This document shows, in pieces, positions 52,745-61,280 of a stretch of 64,000 nt of DNA. The stretch covers positions 23,586-87,585 of the forward strand of contig NZ_JAKHSK010000018.1 of NCBI RefSeq assembly GCF_023499215.1. Reading direction: 5' to 3'. How positions within the stretch are numbered: position 1 is the first letter of the stretch; each line of letters starts with the position of its first letter. Source of the stretch: Zunongwangia pacifica. Its GTDB lineage: Bacteria > Bacteroidota > Bacteroidia > Flavobacteriales > Flavobacteriaceae. The notes below the pieces were generated by a model. That model searched no databases, had not been told where the DNA came from, and worked only from the letters and a program-made list of their open reading frames with translations. The translations under genes and the position numbers were made by a program.

Positions 52745-53644
52745 ATGAAATTTGGAAAGGTTGACGATCCGGGAAGCGTAGATTTTACGCTTCCTCCAGA
52801 TCATCCTCAAACAAAAAAGGTGCTAAGCAACTATGCAGGTGCAACATTCGAAAATGTAAGAATTGGTTGTGCCAAATGGAACAGGCAGGATCTTAAGAAT
52901 TTTTATCCAAGAGGTACCAAAGATGAACTCTCATACTACGCAACACAGTTTAACGCTATTGAGTTAAATGCTTCTTTTTACCGGATTTTTCCAGATACCC
53001 AATTTGAAACCTGGTATGGGAAAGCCACTGAAGATTTTCAGTTTTCGCCTAAAATCCCAAGGATTATTAGTCATATTAAACGCCTAAATGATACCGAAAG
53101 ACTGGTAGACGATGTGGTTGCGAATATGCTTCCTTTAAAAGAGAAGTTAGGCTGTTGTTTTTTACAAATGCCAGATAATTTTATGCCTAAATGGATGGAA
53201 CGATTAGAACCATTTTTTAAACATTGGCCAAAGGAAATTCCGCTGGCGGTAGAATTACGTCATACCGATTGGTACAATGATGAAAAAATCGCCAATCAAT
53301 TAAACGAATTATTATTAAAATATGATTTGGCAAGCGTCATTGTAGATGCTGCCGGAAGAAGGGATTTGCTCCACATGCGCTTAACAAATGCCACGGCATT
53401 TATTAGGTATAACGGCGCAAATCACCCATCAGATTACGCAAGACTGGATGACTGGCTGGAAAGGATAGAAGCGTGGTACGAGCAGGGATTAAAGCAATTA
53501 TACTTTTATGTTCATCAAAACCTGGAAGAAGCTTCACCTTTACTTTCCGCATATTTTATTGAGAAGTTCAATAAAAAATTTGGAACCGATATTGTAATTC
53601 CTAAAACAATTACACCTAAAAATAACCAATACAATTTATTATGA
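52745..53644 (+). CDS. DUF72 protein
   Basis: A 299-residue TIM-barrel-like protein of the DUF72 (YecE) family. Family strings: RIGCAKWNRQDLKNFYPRG, FNAIELNASFYRIFPDTQFETWY, FSPKIPRIISHIKRL, LGCCFLQMPDNF, PLAVELRHTDWY and FIRYNGANHPSDYARLDDW. The reaction is unknown; the barrel suggests an enzyme. The first 30 residues (GKVDDPGSVDFTLPPDHPQTKK) are an extension seen in Bacteroidota members. It follows the aldehyde dehydrogenase by 15 bp and its TGA overlaps the ATG of the NUDIX gene (ATGA). Confidence 0.88.
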   Translation: MKFGKVDDPGSVDFTLPPDHPQTKKVLSNYAGATFENVRIGCAKWNRQDLKNFYPRGTKDELSYYATQFNAIELNASFYRIFPDTQFETWYGKATEDFQFSPKIPRIISHIKRLNDTERLVDDVVANMLPLKEKLGCCFLQMPDNFMPKWMERLEPFFKHWPKEIPLAVELRHTDWYNDEKIANQLNELLLKYDLASVIVDAAGRRDLLHMRLTNATAFIRYNGANHPSDYARLDDWLERIEAWYEQGLKQLYFYVHQNLEEASPLLSAYFIEKFNKKFGTDIVIPKTITPKNNQYNLL

Positions 53645-54051
53645 GAGCCGAGATAGCAGTAACGGTGGACAGTGTGATTTTATGCAAAAGTGAGGGCAAA
53701 TTTAAGCTTGTTTTAGTTAAACGGAAAAACGAGCCCTTCAAAGATAAATGGGCGTTACCAGGTGGATTTGTAGAGCAAGAGGAGGATCTGGCCGATGCTG
53801 CCAAAAGAGAATTGCAAGAGGAAACTGGTTTAGTGGTAGATAGAAATGAGCAGATAGGCACCTTTGGTAAACCGGGAAGGGATCCAAGAGGCCGTACTAT
53901 CTCCATAGTTTATCTAAGTTTAATTGATCGTGAAGAAGCACTTAAGGCTGCTGATGATGCTGCTGAAGCCGCATGGTTTGATATTGATAATTTACCAGAA
54001 CTAGCTTTTGATCATTCTAAAATAGTAGAAAAATCGTATCAATATTTATAA
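53641..54051 (+). CDS. NUDIX hydrolase
   Basis: A 136-residue NUDIX hydrolase with the full box at about 41-63: GGFVEQEEDLADAAKRELQEETGL, matching G-x5-E-x7-R-E-U-x-E-E-x-G-U. It cleaves a nucleoside diphosphate linked to another moiety. The string LVLVKRKNEPFKDKWALPGGF and the C-terminal AEAAWFDIDNLPELAFDHSKI resemble ADP-ribose or NrtR-type NUDIX domains, but there is no DNA-binding domain. It starts within the DUF72 stop codon, so translation is coupled. Substrate open. Confidence 0.92.
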   Translation: MRAEIAVTVDSVILCKSEGKFKLVLVKRKNEPFKDKWALPGGFVEQEEDLADAAKRELQEETGLVVDRNEQIGTFGKPGRDPRGRTISIVYLSLIDREEALKAADDAAEAAWFDIDNLPELAFDHSKIVEKSYQYL

Positions 54052-54159
54052 TGTCATAAAAGCCAGTTTTTGGTATATAATATATTTATTTCATCATTAC
54101 ATTTCAGAATTGACTGCTGTTTTTTGACGGCTCATTTCTATTTAACTTTAAAATAAAAA

Positions 54160-54552
54160 ATGAATTTTCACACAAGAAAGTGGATTAAACCACAGGACTT
54201 AAATCCAAACCGAACCCTTTTTGGTGGTGTTTTATTAGAGTGGATTGACGAAGAATGCGCACTCTATAGTATTATCCAACTAGAAAACCCTAAAACGGTA
54301 ACCAAATATATGAGTGAGATCGATTTTCGAAGCTCAGCCAGAGAGGGTGATATTATTGAAATTGGTATCGAGGTTGTAAAATTTGGAACGGCATCTTTAA
54401 CGCTAAAATGCGAAGTGCGAAATAAGATGACCAGAGAGACGATTATTACGGTAGATAAAATTGTAATGGTAGGGCTTGACGAAAACGGTAAACCAAAACC
54501 TCACGGAAAAACAAAAGTAGAGTTTGTAAAAGATCGTTTAGGTGATAAATAA
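54160..54552 (+). CDS. Acyl-CoA thioesterase, hotdog fold
   Basis: A 130-residue single-hotdog thioesterase. Family features: LNPNRTLFGGVLLEWIDEECALYSI, with the hotdog helix and the acidic residue D30-region, then YMSEIDFRSSAREGDIIEIGIEVVKFGTASLTLKCEVRNK and ITVDKIVMVGLDENGKPKPHG. It hydrolyses acyl-CoA thioesters in the cytoplasm, as in the YciA/BFIT group. Start ATG at 54160. It is convergent with an MscS gene whose stop lies 2 bp from its own, so the two transcripts must overlap. Confidence 0.9.
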   Translation: MNFHTRKWIKPQDLNPNRTLFGGVLLEWIDEECALYSIIQLENPKTVTKYMSEIDFRSSAREGDIIEIGIEVVKFGTASLTLKCEVRNKMTRETIITVDKIVMVGLDENGKPKPHGKTKVEFVKDRLGDK

Positions 54553-54554
54553 GC

Positions 54555-55466
54555 TTAGTCCTTTTCAAGCATGCCTTTTGCCAGCCGTACAGGAAATTCT
54601 TTTTCACCACCATAAAGTTTAATTTCCTGTATATCGGCAGGCATATAAAAGCCATTATCTTCTAAAGCTTCTTTAATGGTTCGTACTACATTTCCTTTGG
54701 TGATTAATGCCATTTTTCTAAAATCGGTAGTGTCTACCCAAAAGAAAACTTTTAAGTTCACTGTACTCGTTGCCAGTTCGTCTTCTATAACAAAATTTTC
54801 ATGTAGATCATCAGCGATTACAGTGGGCTCCTTTGCTAAGGTTTCCATGACTACTTTTTTGGCAGCATCAATATTATCTTCATAAGCAATACCAATTATA
54901 AAATCCCATCTAAAGAATCCGTCCTCGGTATAATTGGTAACAGGCTTTGTAAGCACGTCACTATTTGGAATATAAACATCTTTACCATCAAAGGTTTTTA
55001 ACTTGGTATATCTAAATTCTAGCGCTTTTACTTTTCCAAAATTGGCGCCGATTTCTACGGTGTCGTTAATGTTAAAAGGTCGATTAAAGGCTAATATGAT
55101 TCCTGAAATAAAGTTTTCCCCAATATCCTTAAAAGCAAATCCTAAAATCAAAGCACTGGCCCCTGCAGCAGTAAAAATCCCGGTTGCTATTGCACCAAGA
55201 CCGGCAGCTTTTAATCCCAGAATAATAGCGATGACAATAATGATAAACTTAATGGCTTTTCCAAGAAAACGGCTCATTAATGGGTCATGCGTTCGTTTAG
55301 CAATTCTTTTGGTTAGAAAATTGCCTATAGCCGAACCAATTAACACTCCAAGAACAATTAATAAAAGTCCGAATCCTATACCTGGTAATTGTTTTATGAA
55401 ATTCTCGTAGTAGGTACTTGTTGCTTCGGTGATATCTTGAATTTGATTTGGTTCTTGAAAAATCAT
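54555..55466 (-). CDS. Small-conductance mechanosensitive channel, MscS family
   Basis: A 303-residue MscS-type channel, close to the standard three-helix form. TM1 about 30-52 (GIGFGLLLIVLGVLIGSAIGNFLT), TM2 about 72-90, and the pore helix about 95-120 with alternating Gly/Ala (AAGLGAIATGIFTAAGASALILGFAFKDIGENFISGI). The beta domain follows with RPFNINDTVEI and YIPNSDVLTKPVTNYTEDGFFRWDF, then the C-terminal alpha/beta cage. It opens on membrane tension to release solutes. It begins directly after the stop of the EEP gene (adjacent bases 55466/55467), so both belong to one minus-strand run. Last gene of that run. Confidence 0.93.
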   Translation of the reverse strand: MIFQEPNQIQDITEATSTYYENFIKQLPGIGFGLLLIVLGVLIGSAIGNFLTKRIAKRTHDPLMSRFLGKAIKFIIIVIAIILGLKAAGLGAIATGIFTAAGASALILGFAFKDIGENFISGIILAFNRPFNINDTVEIGANFGKVKALEFRYTKLKTFDGKDVYIPNSDVLTKPVTNYTEDGFFRWDFIIGIAYEDNIDAAKKVVMETLAKEPTVIADDLHENFVIEDELATSTVNLKVFFWVDTTDFRKMALITKGNVVRTIKEALEDNGFYMPADIQEIKLYGGEKEFPVRLAKGMLEKD

Positions 55467-56564
55467 TTATTGCGTATTTTTTTCAGTTTTCTCTTTAGCT
55501 TTTTCCTGATCTTCTTCCTTTTCCGCCTCAATTTGTTTTCTGGCGTTTTTTAACTGATTTTCAGTGGGAGGTTCAGGGACCTGTTCCTTTGCCCTTTCAG
55601 GTTCGTAAGTGATTTCAGCAAAAGCGGGAAAATGATCAGAGCCAATATCCCTGCCTACTTCAACGCTTTTTACCCTAAATTCTTCCGTAGTAAAAATGTG
55701 GTCTAAAGGCCAGCGCATAATAATGTTATTTGCATTAAAAGTATTAAAAAAGCCTCTGCCGATACGTAAATCGAGTAATCCGCCTACTTTTCTAAAAATC
55801 CTTGTCGTTTGAGACCAGGCGACATCGTTAAAATCTCCCATTACAATCACCGGGTATTTGGCATCATACGTTCTAAGCGCAATTGTCATCATTTCGGCAT
55901 CACGATCTGAAGAACTTGGGTTATGCTGTGGCATGGGTGGGGTAGGATGTATGCTATAAAATTGCAGCGTATCTCCTTCAAAAAGCAATTTGGTATCTAT
56001 GGAAGGAATACTGTCTTCTACCAGAAAATGAACTTTAGGGTCGATTAATTTTAACTTTGAATAGAATAATTTTCCGTAAGTATTATCTAAAGGAACTTCT
56101 TTTTTATAAGGATATCTTTTTGAAAGATAGGGCGAAATGTCTTGAGCCCATTTTAAATTGGCTTCATCTAAAATCAACAGGTCGGGATCTAAACGATCTA
56201 CTTCCTTTAAGATAGACTGGTGGTCATTATTTTTTTGTAATACGTTAGCCGTTAGCAGCTTGATGCTTTTCTTTTTAGGGTTGCTATCGCCAATTTCGGT
56301 TGGACTAAACGGGGTATACGTATAAATTTTTCCTATTTGTACTGCTATGCAAGCCATTAATATGATTACAAATACATAGTCTTCTATCCATCGAATATTA
56401 AACTTTATAAAATAAAGTAATAAGGCTAAAATGGTAAGTATCGTTAATTGTACATGAGGGAAATCGAAAACACGAATCCACCAATAATCGGCAGCAACAA
56501 ACGGAAAAATAGTAAGGACAATGGTAATAATACCAAATATCTGAAGGAAGCGGCGTAGTTTCAT
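55467..56564 (-). CDS. Membrane-anchored endonuclease/exonuclease/phosphatase family protein
   Basis: A 365-residue protein with three N-terminal membrane helices (about 1-90: IFGIITIVLTIFPFVAADYWW, LTILTILALLLYFI, YVFVIILMACIAVQIG), then an EEP metal-dependent phosphodiesterase domain. Active-site strings: LTANVLQKNNDHQ, LLILDEANLKWAQ, YSIHPTPPMPQHN, VIMGDFNDVAWSQTT and IGSDHFPAFAEITY. The C-terminus is a long charged tail (NARKQIEAEKEEDQEKAKEKTEKNTQ). The substrate could be nucleic acid or a phospholipid headgroup; membrane anchoring and position between two MscS genes fit the latter slightly better. ATG at 56564 is preferred over a TTG 9 bp upstream. Confidence 0.85.
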   Translation of the reverse strand: MKLRRFLQIFGIITIVLTIFPFVAADYWWIRVFDFPHVQLTILTILALLLYFIKFNIRWIEDYVFVIILMACIAVQIGKIYTYTPFSPTEIGDSNPKKKSIKLLTANVLQKNNDHQSILKEVDRLDPDLLILDEANLKWAQDISPYLSKRYPYKKEVPLDNTYGKLFYSKLKLIDPKVHFLVEDSIPSIDTKLLFEGDTLQFYSIHPTPPMPQHNPSSSDRDAEMMTIALRTYDAKYPVIVMGDFNDVAWSQTTRIFRKVGGLLDLRIGRGFFNTFNANNIIMRWPLDHIFTTEEFRVKSVEVGRDIGSDHFPAFAEITYEPERAKEQVPEPPTENQLKNARKQIEAEKEEDQEKAKEKTEKNTQ

Positions 56565-56611
56565 AACCAGCAATTTAGGCTAAAAAGCCATGCCGCTATG
56601 TTTAAGTTAGG

Positions 56612-57901
56612 TTAATTTTCTTGTTGAAATCCGTATAATTTCGTGATATCGTCTCCAGAAGGAGATTCAAATAATTGCAATCCAAAATAAGGGATCGCAG
56701 CAATTACATGATCAAAAATATCTGCAGTGATATACTCAAAATTCTCCCATCGTTTGTCCCGGCTAAAACATAGAATTTCGATAGGAATTCCCTTATCTGT
56801 AGGCGCCTGGTGTCTTACGATAATATAAAGTTCTTTGTGAATGGCAGAATGCTCATTTAAATAAGCATCTACATATTTTCTAAAAATCCCTAAATTGGTT
56901 TGATTTCTTCCATTTAAAGGGAGTGATTTATCAACATTATTTTCTTTGTTGAATTTATCGATTTCTTCCTGTCTTGAACTTACATACTTTTTAATGAGAG
57001 CTACCTTTTTAAGTTCTTCTAAATTTTCAGAAGTCATAAATTTTACTGAATTCTGCTTAATGTAAACGGCTCTTTTTATTCGGCGACCGGGAGATTCCTG
57101 CATTCCACGCCAGTTCTGGAAGGATTCTGAAATTAAGCTATAGGTAGGAATGGTAGTAAAGGTGTTATCCCAGTTTTGTACTCTTACGGTAGCAAGACTT
57201 ATCTCGGTCACATTCCCATCAGCACCGTATTTCTCAAAAGTAATCCAGTCGCCAATCCTAACAATATCGTTAACGGCCACCTGAATGGAAGCGACAAATC
57301 CCAAAATGGTATCTTTAAACACTAAAATTAGAACTGCTGAAGCTGCACCTAAAGATATAATGAAGCTTTTAACAGATTCTCCGGTAATTTCAGCAAAAAT
57401 AAACATCAGCCCAATAACCCAAACCAGGATCATGACTACCTGAATGTAGCTATCTACGGGTTTATCGTTAAATTGGCGTAAGGTTTTTAGGTAATGTTTC
57501 GAGGTTCTTAGTAAACTCCTACAGATCCAGATTACCAGAATTATGACATAAAGATCAAAGAGCTTATCGAAAATGGCCAATATTGCCGAATAATCGACAA
57601 AAATGATGGGCACCAGATAATAAAGCACCAATAAAGGTAAGATCTGCCCTACATAACGTGGAAAATTACTTTGAATCAAAAAATCATCAAAAGTAGTTTT
57701 TGTTTTATCAGTAAATGTCTTGAATGTTTGTATTACAAAGCGCTTAATAAGATAATTAATGCCAAGAATAATAAGGATTAAAACAAGAATATTAAGTAAT
57801 AGGTTGGCGTAATGTGCAATATTATAATTTACACCATTTCTAAGTAAAAAATTTTCAAGCAAACAAGATAGTTGCTTTATATCTTCATTCAGTTGAATCA
57901 T
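56612..57901 (-). CDS. YbdG-type mechanosensitive channel (MscS superfamily)
   Basis: A 429-residue MscS-superfamily channel of the longer YbdG/miniature-conductance type. Four or five helices occupy about 25-190 (LLLNILVLILIILGINYLI, ILPLLVLYYLVPIIF, LFDLYVIILVIWICRSLL, VVMILVWVIGLMFIFAEI, SFIISLGAASAVLILVFKDTILGFVASIQV); the last is the pore helix. The beta domain has RIGDWITFEKYGADGNVTEISLATVRVQNWDNTFTTIPTYSLIS and an extended C-terminal domain. Two unlike MscS genes lie in one run here. Its ATG shares a base with the DUF3817 stop (TAATG), so they are translationally coupled. Confidence 0.93.
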   Translation of the reverse strand: MIQLNEDIKQLSCLLENFLLRNGVNYNIAHYANLLLNILVLILIILGINYLIKRFVIQTFKTFTDKTKTTFDDFLIQSNFPRYVGQILPLLVLYYLVPIIFVDYSAILAIFDKLFDLYVIILVIWICRSLLRTSKHYLKTLRQFNDKPVDSYIQVVMILVWVIGLMFIFAEITGESVKSFIISLGAASAVLILVFKDTILGFVASIQVAVNDIVRIGDWITFEKYGADGNVTEISLATVRVQNWDNTFTTIPTYSLISESFQNWRGMQESPGRRIKRAVYIKQNSVKFMTSENLEELKKVALIKKYVSSRQEEIDKFNKENNVDKSLPLNGRNQTNLGIFRKYVDAYLNEHSAIHKELYIIVRHQAPTDKGIPIEILCFSRDKRWENFEYITADIFDHVIAAIPYFGLQLFESPSGDDITKLYGFQQEN

Positions 57902-58185
57902 TATAAATATTTTCTTTCAGCATAAAATGGCCCTAACGGTAAAACCGAACAAATGACTACAATAAATAGTTGCTTTAATTTCCAATTAAAAATTTCATAT
58001 AAATAATAGGCGCCAAAAACATATAAAACGAATAATACACCATGTGCCATACCTACTAAACGAACCATTTCTGGCATTTCCCAAATATATTTTAAAGGCA
58101 TGGCGATTAGTAATAATACCAAGAACGATATGGCCTCTAGCGTGCTAATAATCTTAAATAAACGAACAATTTTTTCTTTATCCAT
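57901..58185 (-). CDS. DUF3817 small membrane protein
   Basis: A 94-residue membrane protein with three helices: LEAISFLVLLLIAMPLKYIW, VGMAHGVLFVLYVFGAYYLY and LKQLFIVVICSVLPLGPFYAERKYL. The string EAISFLVLL and the PFGPFYAER-type ending mark the DUF3817 family (often called integral membrane protein). Function unknown. First gene of the minus-strand run DUF3817-MscS-EEP-MscS, with a promoter core at 58203-58210. The coupling with YbdG suggests a role in channel biogenesis or lipid environment, as an inference only. Confidence 0.88.
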   Translation of the reverse strand: MDKEKIVRLFKIISTLEAISFLVLLLIAMPLKYIWEMPEMVRLVGMAHGVLFVLYVFGAYYLYEIFNWKLKQLFIVVICSVLPLGPFYAERKYL

Positions 58186-58202
58186 ATCAAAAATTTTGAC
58201 TA

Positions 58203-58210
58203 CAAATATA
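58203..58210 (-). promoter_or_regulatory. Promoter core of the DUF3817-MscS run
   Basis: TATATTTG on the minus strand matches TAnnTTTG and ends 17 bp before the ATG at 58185. Confidence 0.5.
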
Positions 58211-58340
58211 AGCCATTGTAAGTGAATTTTTGTTTAAGATATGGGATAATTGCCTTGTATTACTTTACAATGAAGATTCTACAAACAACTTCGTTATTTA
58301 TTATAGTTTCACTAAATTGCAGGTTAATCAATCATACATT

Positions 58341-59381
58341 ATGAGTGGAAAAATATTAGTGACCGGCGGGCTTGGTTTTATTGGTTCGCATACTGTGGTT
58401 GCACTCCAACAAAAGGGCTATGATGTTGTGATAATAGACAATTTGTCTAATTCTTCTATCGACGTATTAGCCGGGATCACCAGAATTACAGAAAAAACCC
58501 CTGAATTTGAAAAGCTTGATCTTAGAGAGAAAAGTGCTGTAAAAGATTTTTTTGAAAAATATACCGACATTGACGGGGTGATTCATTTTGCAGCTTCCAA
58601 AGCGGTGGGCGAAAGTGTAAAAAATCCATTATTATATTACGAGAATAATCTTGCCTCACTTATCTATTTGCTTCAGGAATTAAGTAAAAAAGACAAAGCG
58701 AACTTTATTTTTAGCAGTTCCTGTACCGTATATGGACAGGCTGATGAATTACCGATAAAGGAAGAGTTTCCTGTAAAAAAAGCAGAATCTCCCTACGGAA
58801 ATACCAAACAAATTGGGGAAGAAATAATTATTGATAGCTGTAAAGTTGCAGAAGGATTAAAGGCAATTTCGCTGCGTTATTTTAATCCGATTGGCGCGCA
58901 CCATTCCGCTGAAATTGGAGAATTACCCCTGGGAACTCCACAAAACCTTGTGCCATTTATCACCCAAACAGCTATTGGCAAACGTAAAGAGTTATCTATT
59001 TTTGGTGATGATTATCCAACTGAAGATGGTACTTGTATTAGGGATTATATCCATGTTATGGATTTAGCCGAAGCGCATGTCGCAGCATTAACCAGACTTT
59101 TGGAAAATAAAGAAGCGCCAAAGTACGAAGTTTTTAATCTGGGAACAGGTAAAGGTAGTTCGGTTTTAGAAGTAGTACATTCTTTTGAAAGAGCTACTAA
59201 TGAGAAATTAAATTATAAAATAGCTCCGCGTAGGGAAGGGGATGTGATTGCGGCTTATGCCGACACGACCAAAGCGAACAAAGTTTTAGGATGGAAGGCT
59301 GATACCGATCTTGATACTTCTTTAGCAAGTGCCTGGAAATGGGAAAAAAAGGTACAAGAAAAAGAAGAAGTTGAGGAATAA
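58341..59381 (+). CDS. galE: UDP-glucose 4-epimerase
   Basis: A 346-residue extended SDR that interconverts UDP-glucose and UDP-galactose with bound NAD. Motifs: ILVTGGLGFIGSHTVVALQQKGYDVVIIDNLSNSS, IHFAASKAVGESVKNPLLYYENNLAS, FSSSCTVYGQ, the catalytic pair in SPYGNTKQIGEEI (YxxxK), RYFNPIGAH, and CIRDYIHVMDLAEAHVAAL. The start is the ATG at 58341 (MSGKILVTGG); a longer frame back to 58230 has no family support. It ends with an acidic tail (KKVQEKEEVEE). Single gene with a strong hairpin after it. Confidence 0.95.
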   Translation: MSGKILVTGGLGFIGSHTVVALQQKGYDVVIIDNLSNSSIDVLAGITRITEKTPEFEKLDLREKSAVKDFFEKYTDIDGVIHFAASKAVGESVKNPLLYYENNLASLIYLLQELSKKDKANFIFSSSCTVYGQADELPIKEEFPVKKAESPYGNTKQIGEEIIIDSCKVAEGLKAISLRYFNPIGAHHSAEIGELPLGTPQNLVPFITQTAIGKRKELSIFGDDYPTEDGTCIRDYIHVMDLAEAHVAALTRLLENKEAPKYEVFNLGTGKGSSVLEVVHSFERATNEKLNYKIAPRREGDVIAAYADTTKANKVLGWKADTDLDTSLASAWKWEKKVQEKEEVEE

Positions 59382-59404
59382 TAAATAATACATCTTTGTA
59401 TAAA

Positions 59405-59434
59405 TAGAAAAACCGGCTTCATGCCGGTTTTTCT
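59405..59434. terminator. Terminator between convergent genes
   Basis: TAGAAAAACCGGC pairs with GCCGGTTTTTCTA around a 4-5 bp loop, between galE and the YqaE gene. Confidence 0.93.
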
Positions 59435-59457
59435 ATTTAATATCTTTTTTCTCTGGA

Positions 59458-59616
59458 TTATCGAGTACCGTTGACTAAAAAGGCATGAATTACCCCAGGT
59501 AGCCAACCAATAAGGGTTAAAATAATACTGATAAGTAAAGTAGTCCCTACACCATGTTTCATATACACGGCAAGAGGCGGTAAAAGAATATTTAGAAGGA
59601 TTGTTAAAATAGACAT
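59458..59616 (-). CDS. YqaE/Pmp3 family membrane micro-protein
   Basis: A 52-residue protein: MSILTILLNILLPPLAVYMKHG, then TLLISIILTLIGWLPGVIHAFLV and a short NGTR end. Two membrane helices with the PPLAV and GWLPGVIHA motifs identify the YqaE/Pmp3 (UPF0057) family, which in other organisms is induced by salt, cold or membrane stress. Stop TAA at 59458-59460, start ATG at 59616. It is transcribed after, or with, the DUF1206 gene (95-bp gap) and ends at the shared terminator with galE. Easily missed by length cut-offs. Confidence 0.9.
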   Translation of the reverse strand: MSILTILLNILLPPLAVYMKHGVGTTLLISIILTLIGWLPGVIHAFLVNGTR

Positions 59617-59711
59617 CGTTTAATTTTTTGGTTAGTTATTAATTTTTAACTAATGTAATGCTATGTGATTAAGTTATTGGTATAATTAGTTTTAGTTTAA
59701 CTCACTTTAAC

Positions 59712-60494
59712 TTAAGCTTTAAATTTACGATACTTCGCCATCATAAACATATAAATACCATAGCAAACCAATCCGGCCGCCACAGCTCCTAATAAATATT
59801 GACCATAAGATGAATCCTGAAGAAAGGAAAAAGCATCGGTAGTACTTTTAATTTCTGAAGTATTCGATTCCATGGCGGCTCTTATAAAAAAGTATCCCAA
59901 AATAAAGAATATCACCCCACGGGCAATAAGTCCCATTAAACCGGTATTTTTAATTGTTTTTCTTCTTTTTTCTTCTGAAATGGATTTGTAATCAAATTTG
60001 GAAAGAAAACTTTTAGTATACGCCTTTTTCATTTGATTGATTCCTGCACCAATAAGCGCAATACCAATAGCAGCAAATATAAAAACTCCAATCTGGCCAG
60101 TCATAAAATCGGGACTTTTACTGCCGCTTCCGGAACTTCCTCCGGCATTAATAACTTTCATGATTGCCGAGATGGCTAAAGCCAGATAAATTAAAGCACT
60201 TACCCCAAAGGCAGCTCTTTTTACTTTTCCTTTTTTATCGGTACCAATGTTTTCAGGATCCTGAAATACCTGAATGGCTCTCCAAATTACATAGCATAAA
60301 AGGCCAATAGCCATTACTATTAATATGGCATTTCCAAAAGATTGTTTTTCTAGAAATTCTAAAGCCTGAAATTTTCCGGCTTTTTGCCCGCCCATATTAA
60401 AAGCAGCCAAGAAAGTAAGTACGCCGGTTATCGCATAAACCGATCCTTTTGCAACGTATCCCGTACGCGCAATCTTCTTTAATTTTGAGTTCAT
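59712..60494 (-). CDS. DUF1206 membrane protein
   Basis: A 260-residue integral membrane protein of the DUF1206 family. Six hydrophobic helices come as three pairs with an internal repeat: RTGYVAKGSVYAITGVLTFLAAF with AILIVMAIGLLCYVIWRAIQVF; KRAAFGVSALIYLALAISAIMKV with GVFIFAAIGIALIGAGINQMKKAY; and NTGLMGLIARGVIFFILGYFFIRAA with LLGAVAAGLVCYGIYMFMMA. Each pair has a G-ARG-like helix start, suggesting triplication of a two-helix unit. The loop GGSSGSGSK is flexible. Function unknown. Upstream of the YqaE gene on the same strand; both may respond to membrane stress. Confidence 0.88.
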   Translation of the reverse strand: MNSKLKKIARTGYVAKGSVYAITGVLTFLAAFNMGGQKAGKFQALEFLEKQSFGNAILIVMAIGLLCYVIWRAIQVFQDPENIGTDKKGKVKRAAFGVSALIYLALAISAIMKVINAGGSSGSGSKSPDFMTGQIGVFIFAAIGIALIGAGINQMKKAYTKSFLSKFDYKSISEEKRRKTIKNTGLMGLIARGVIFFILGYFFIRAAMESNTSEIKSTTDAFSFLQDSSYGQYLLGAVAAGLVCYGIYMFMMAKYRKFKA

Positions 60495-60600
60495 TTAGAT
60501 TGTTTTTTAGTTGGTAGTTCTAAATGTACTCTAATAAAAAAGGTCGTTCCAAAATTTTAGCACAAGTTTACATCCTTATGCCTCAAAATGTTATAAAGCG

Positions 60601-61221
60601 TTAAACCATTTCGAAAATTACAAGGGCATAAAGGTAAAAACGAACAAATCGCAACAAGCCAAACATTAGGTAACTGCTAAACGGAAAATTAATAATCCCT
60701 GCTGCAATACTTGTTATAGAAAAAGGAATAGGTAATAAGGCACCAACAATAATTAAAAATCCTCCCCATTTTCGTGTATTCTTAATGTGCTGTGCCAATT
60801 TTAATTCCATAGCCTCGTGCACGCTGGGTATTTTAGTGATGCTCCGGCCAATGTGGTAGGATACAATTCCCCCTGCATAAGAAGCAACCGCTAAAAACGA
60901 TAAATATAAAATGGGACTTGCAGATTTGCCGGCCCAGGCAATAAATAACTCAGGCGGAATTAACCCTAAGAGGGATTCGCTGGCAAAAAAGATGCTTAAG
61001 ATGACCATTGGTGAATAGGTTTCAGTGACCATCACCAAAGTATCTTCTATATCAATTACAAAACGATCTAAAGCAAATAAAGCACCAACAAATAATACAA
61101 TGGGTAAAATAGCTTTTTTGAGACTTTTCCAAACAAAGCTATAAAAACCAGTATACTTGTAATATTGGTGCATTAAGCGCAGTCTTGATTTTTTCTTCTT
61201 AGACTTCGCATCTTTCTTCAT
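60601..61221 (-). CDS. VTT/DedA-like membrane protein (YqaA type)
   Basis: A 206-residue membrane protein of the SNARE-associated/VTT superfamily, YqaA-like. A basic N-terminus (MKKDAKSKKKKSRLRLMHQYYKYTGFY) precedes a first helix about 36-55, then ILSIFFASESLLGLIPPELFIAWAGKS with the proline-containing re-entrant region, VASYAGGIVSYHIGRSI, and GGFLIIVGALLPIPFSITSIAAGIINFPFSSYLMFGLLRFVRFYLYALVIF. It probably acts in lipid transport or scrambling, as inferred from relatives. It is a second VTT-type protein in the window besides the one at 12803. Adjacent genes on the same strand are about 60-106 bp away. Confidence 0.82.
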   Translation of the reverse strand: MKKDAKSKKKKSRLRLMHQYYKYTGFYSFVWKSLKKAILPIVLFVGALFALDRFVIDIEDTLVMVTETYSPMVILSIFFASESLLGLIPPELFIAWAGKSASPILYLSFLAVASYAGGIVSYHIGRSITKIPSVHEAMELKLAQHIKNTRKWGGFLIIVGALLPIPFSITSIAAGIINFPFSSYLMFGLLRFVRFYLYALVIFEMV

Positions 61222-61280
61222 CAGCTATCTTTTAAGAAATTTATCTGGTTAGTCCAGAGGTAAACAGGCGTAGAAGTTTC

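Noticed and set aside
58230..58340. N-terminal extension of GalE
   Set aside because: The Rossmann motif starts right after the ATG at 58341, as in the family; the upstream codons have no protein-like conservation.
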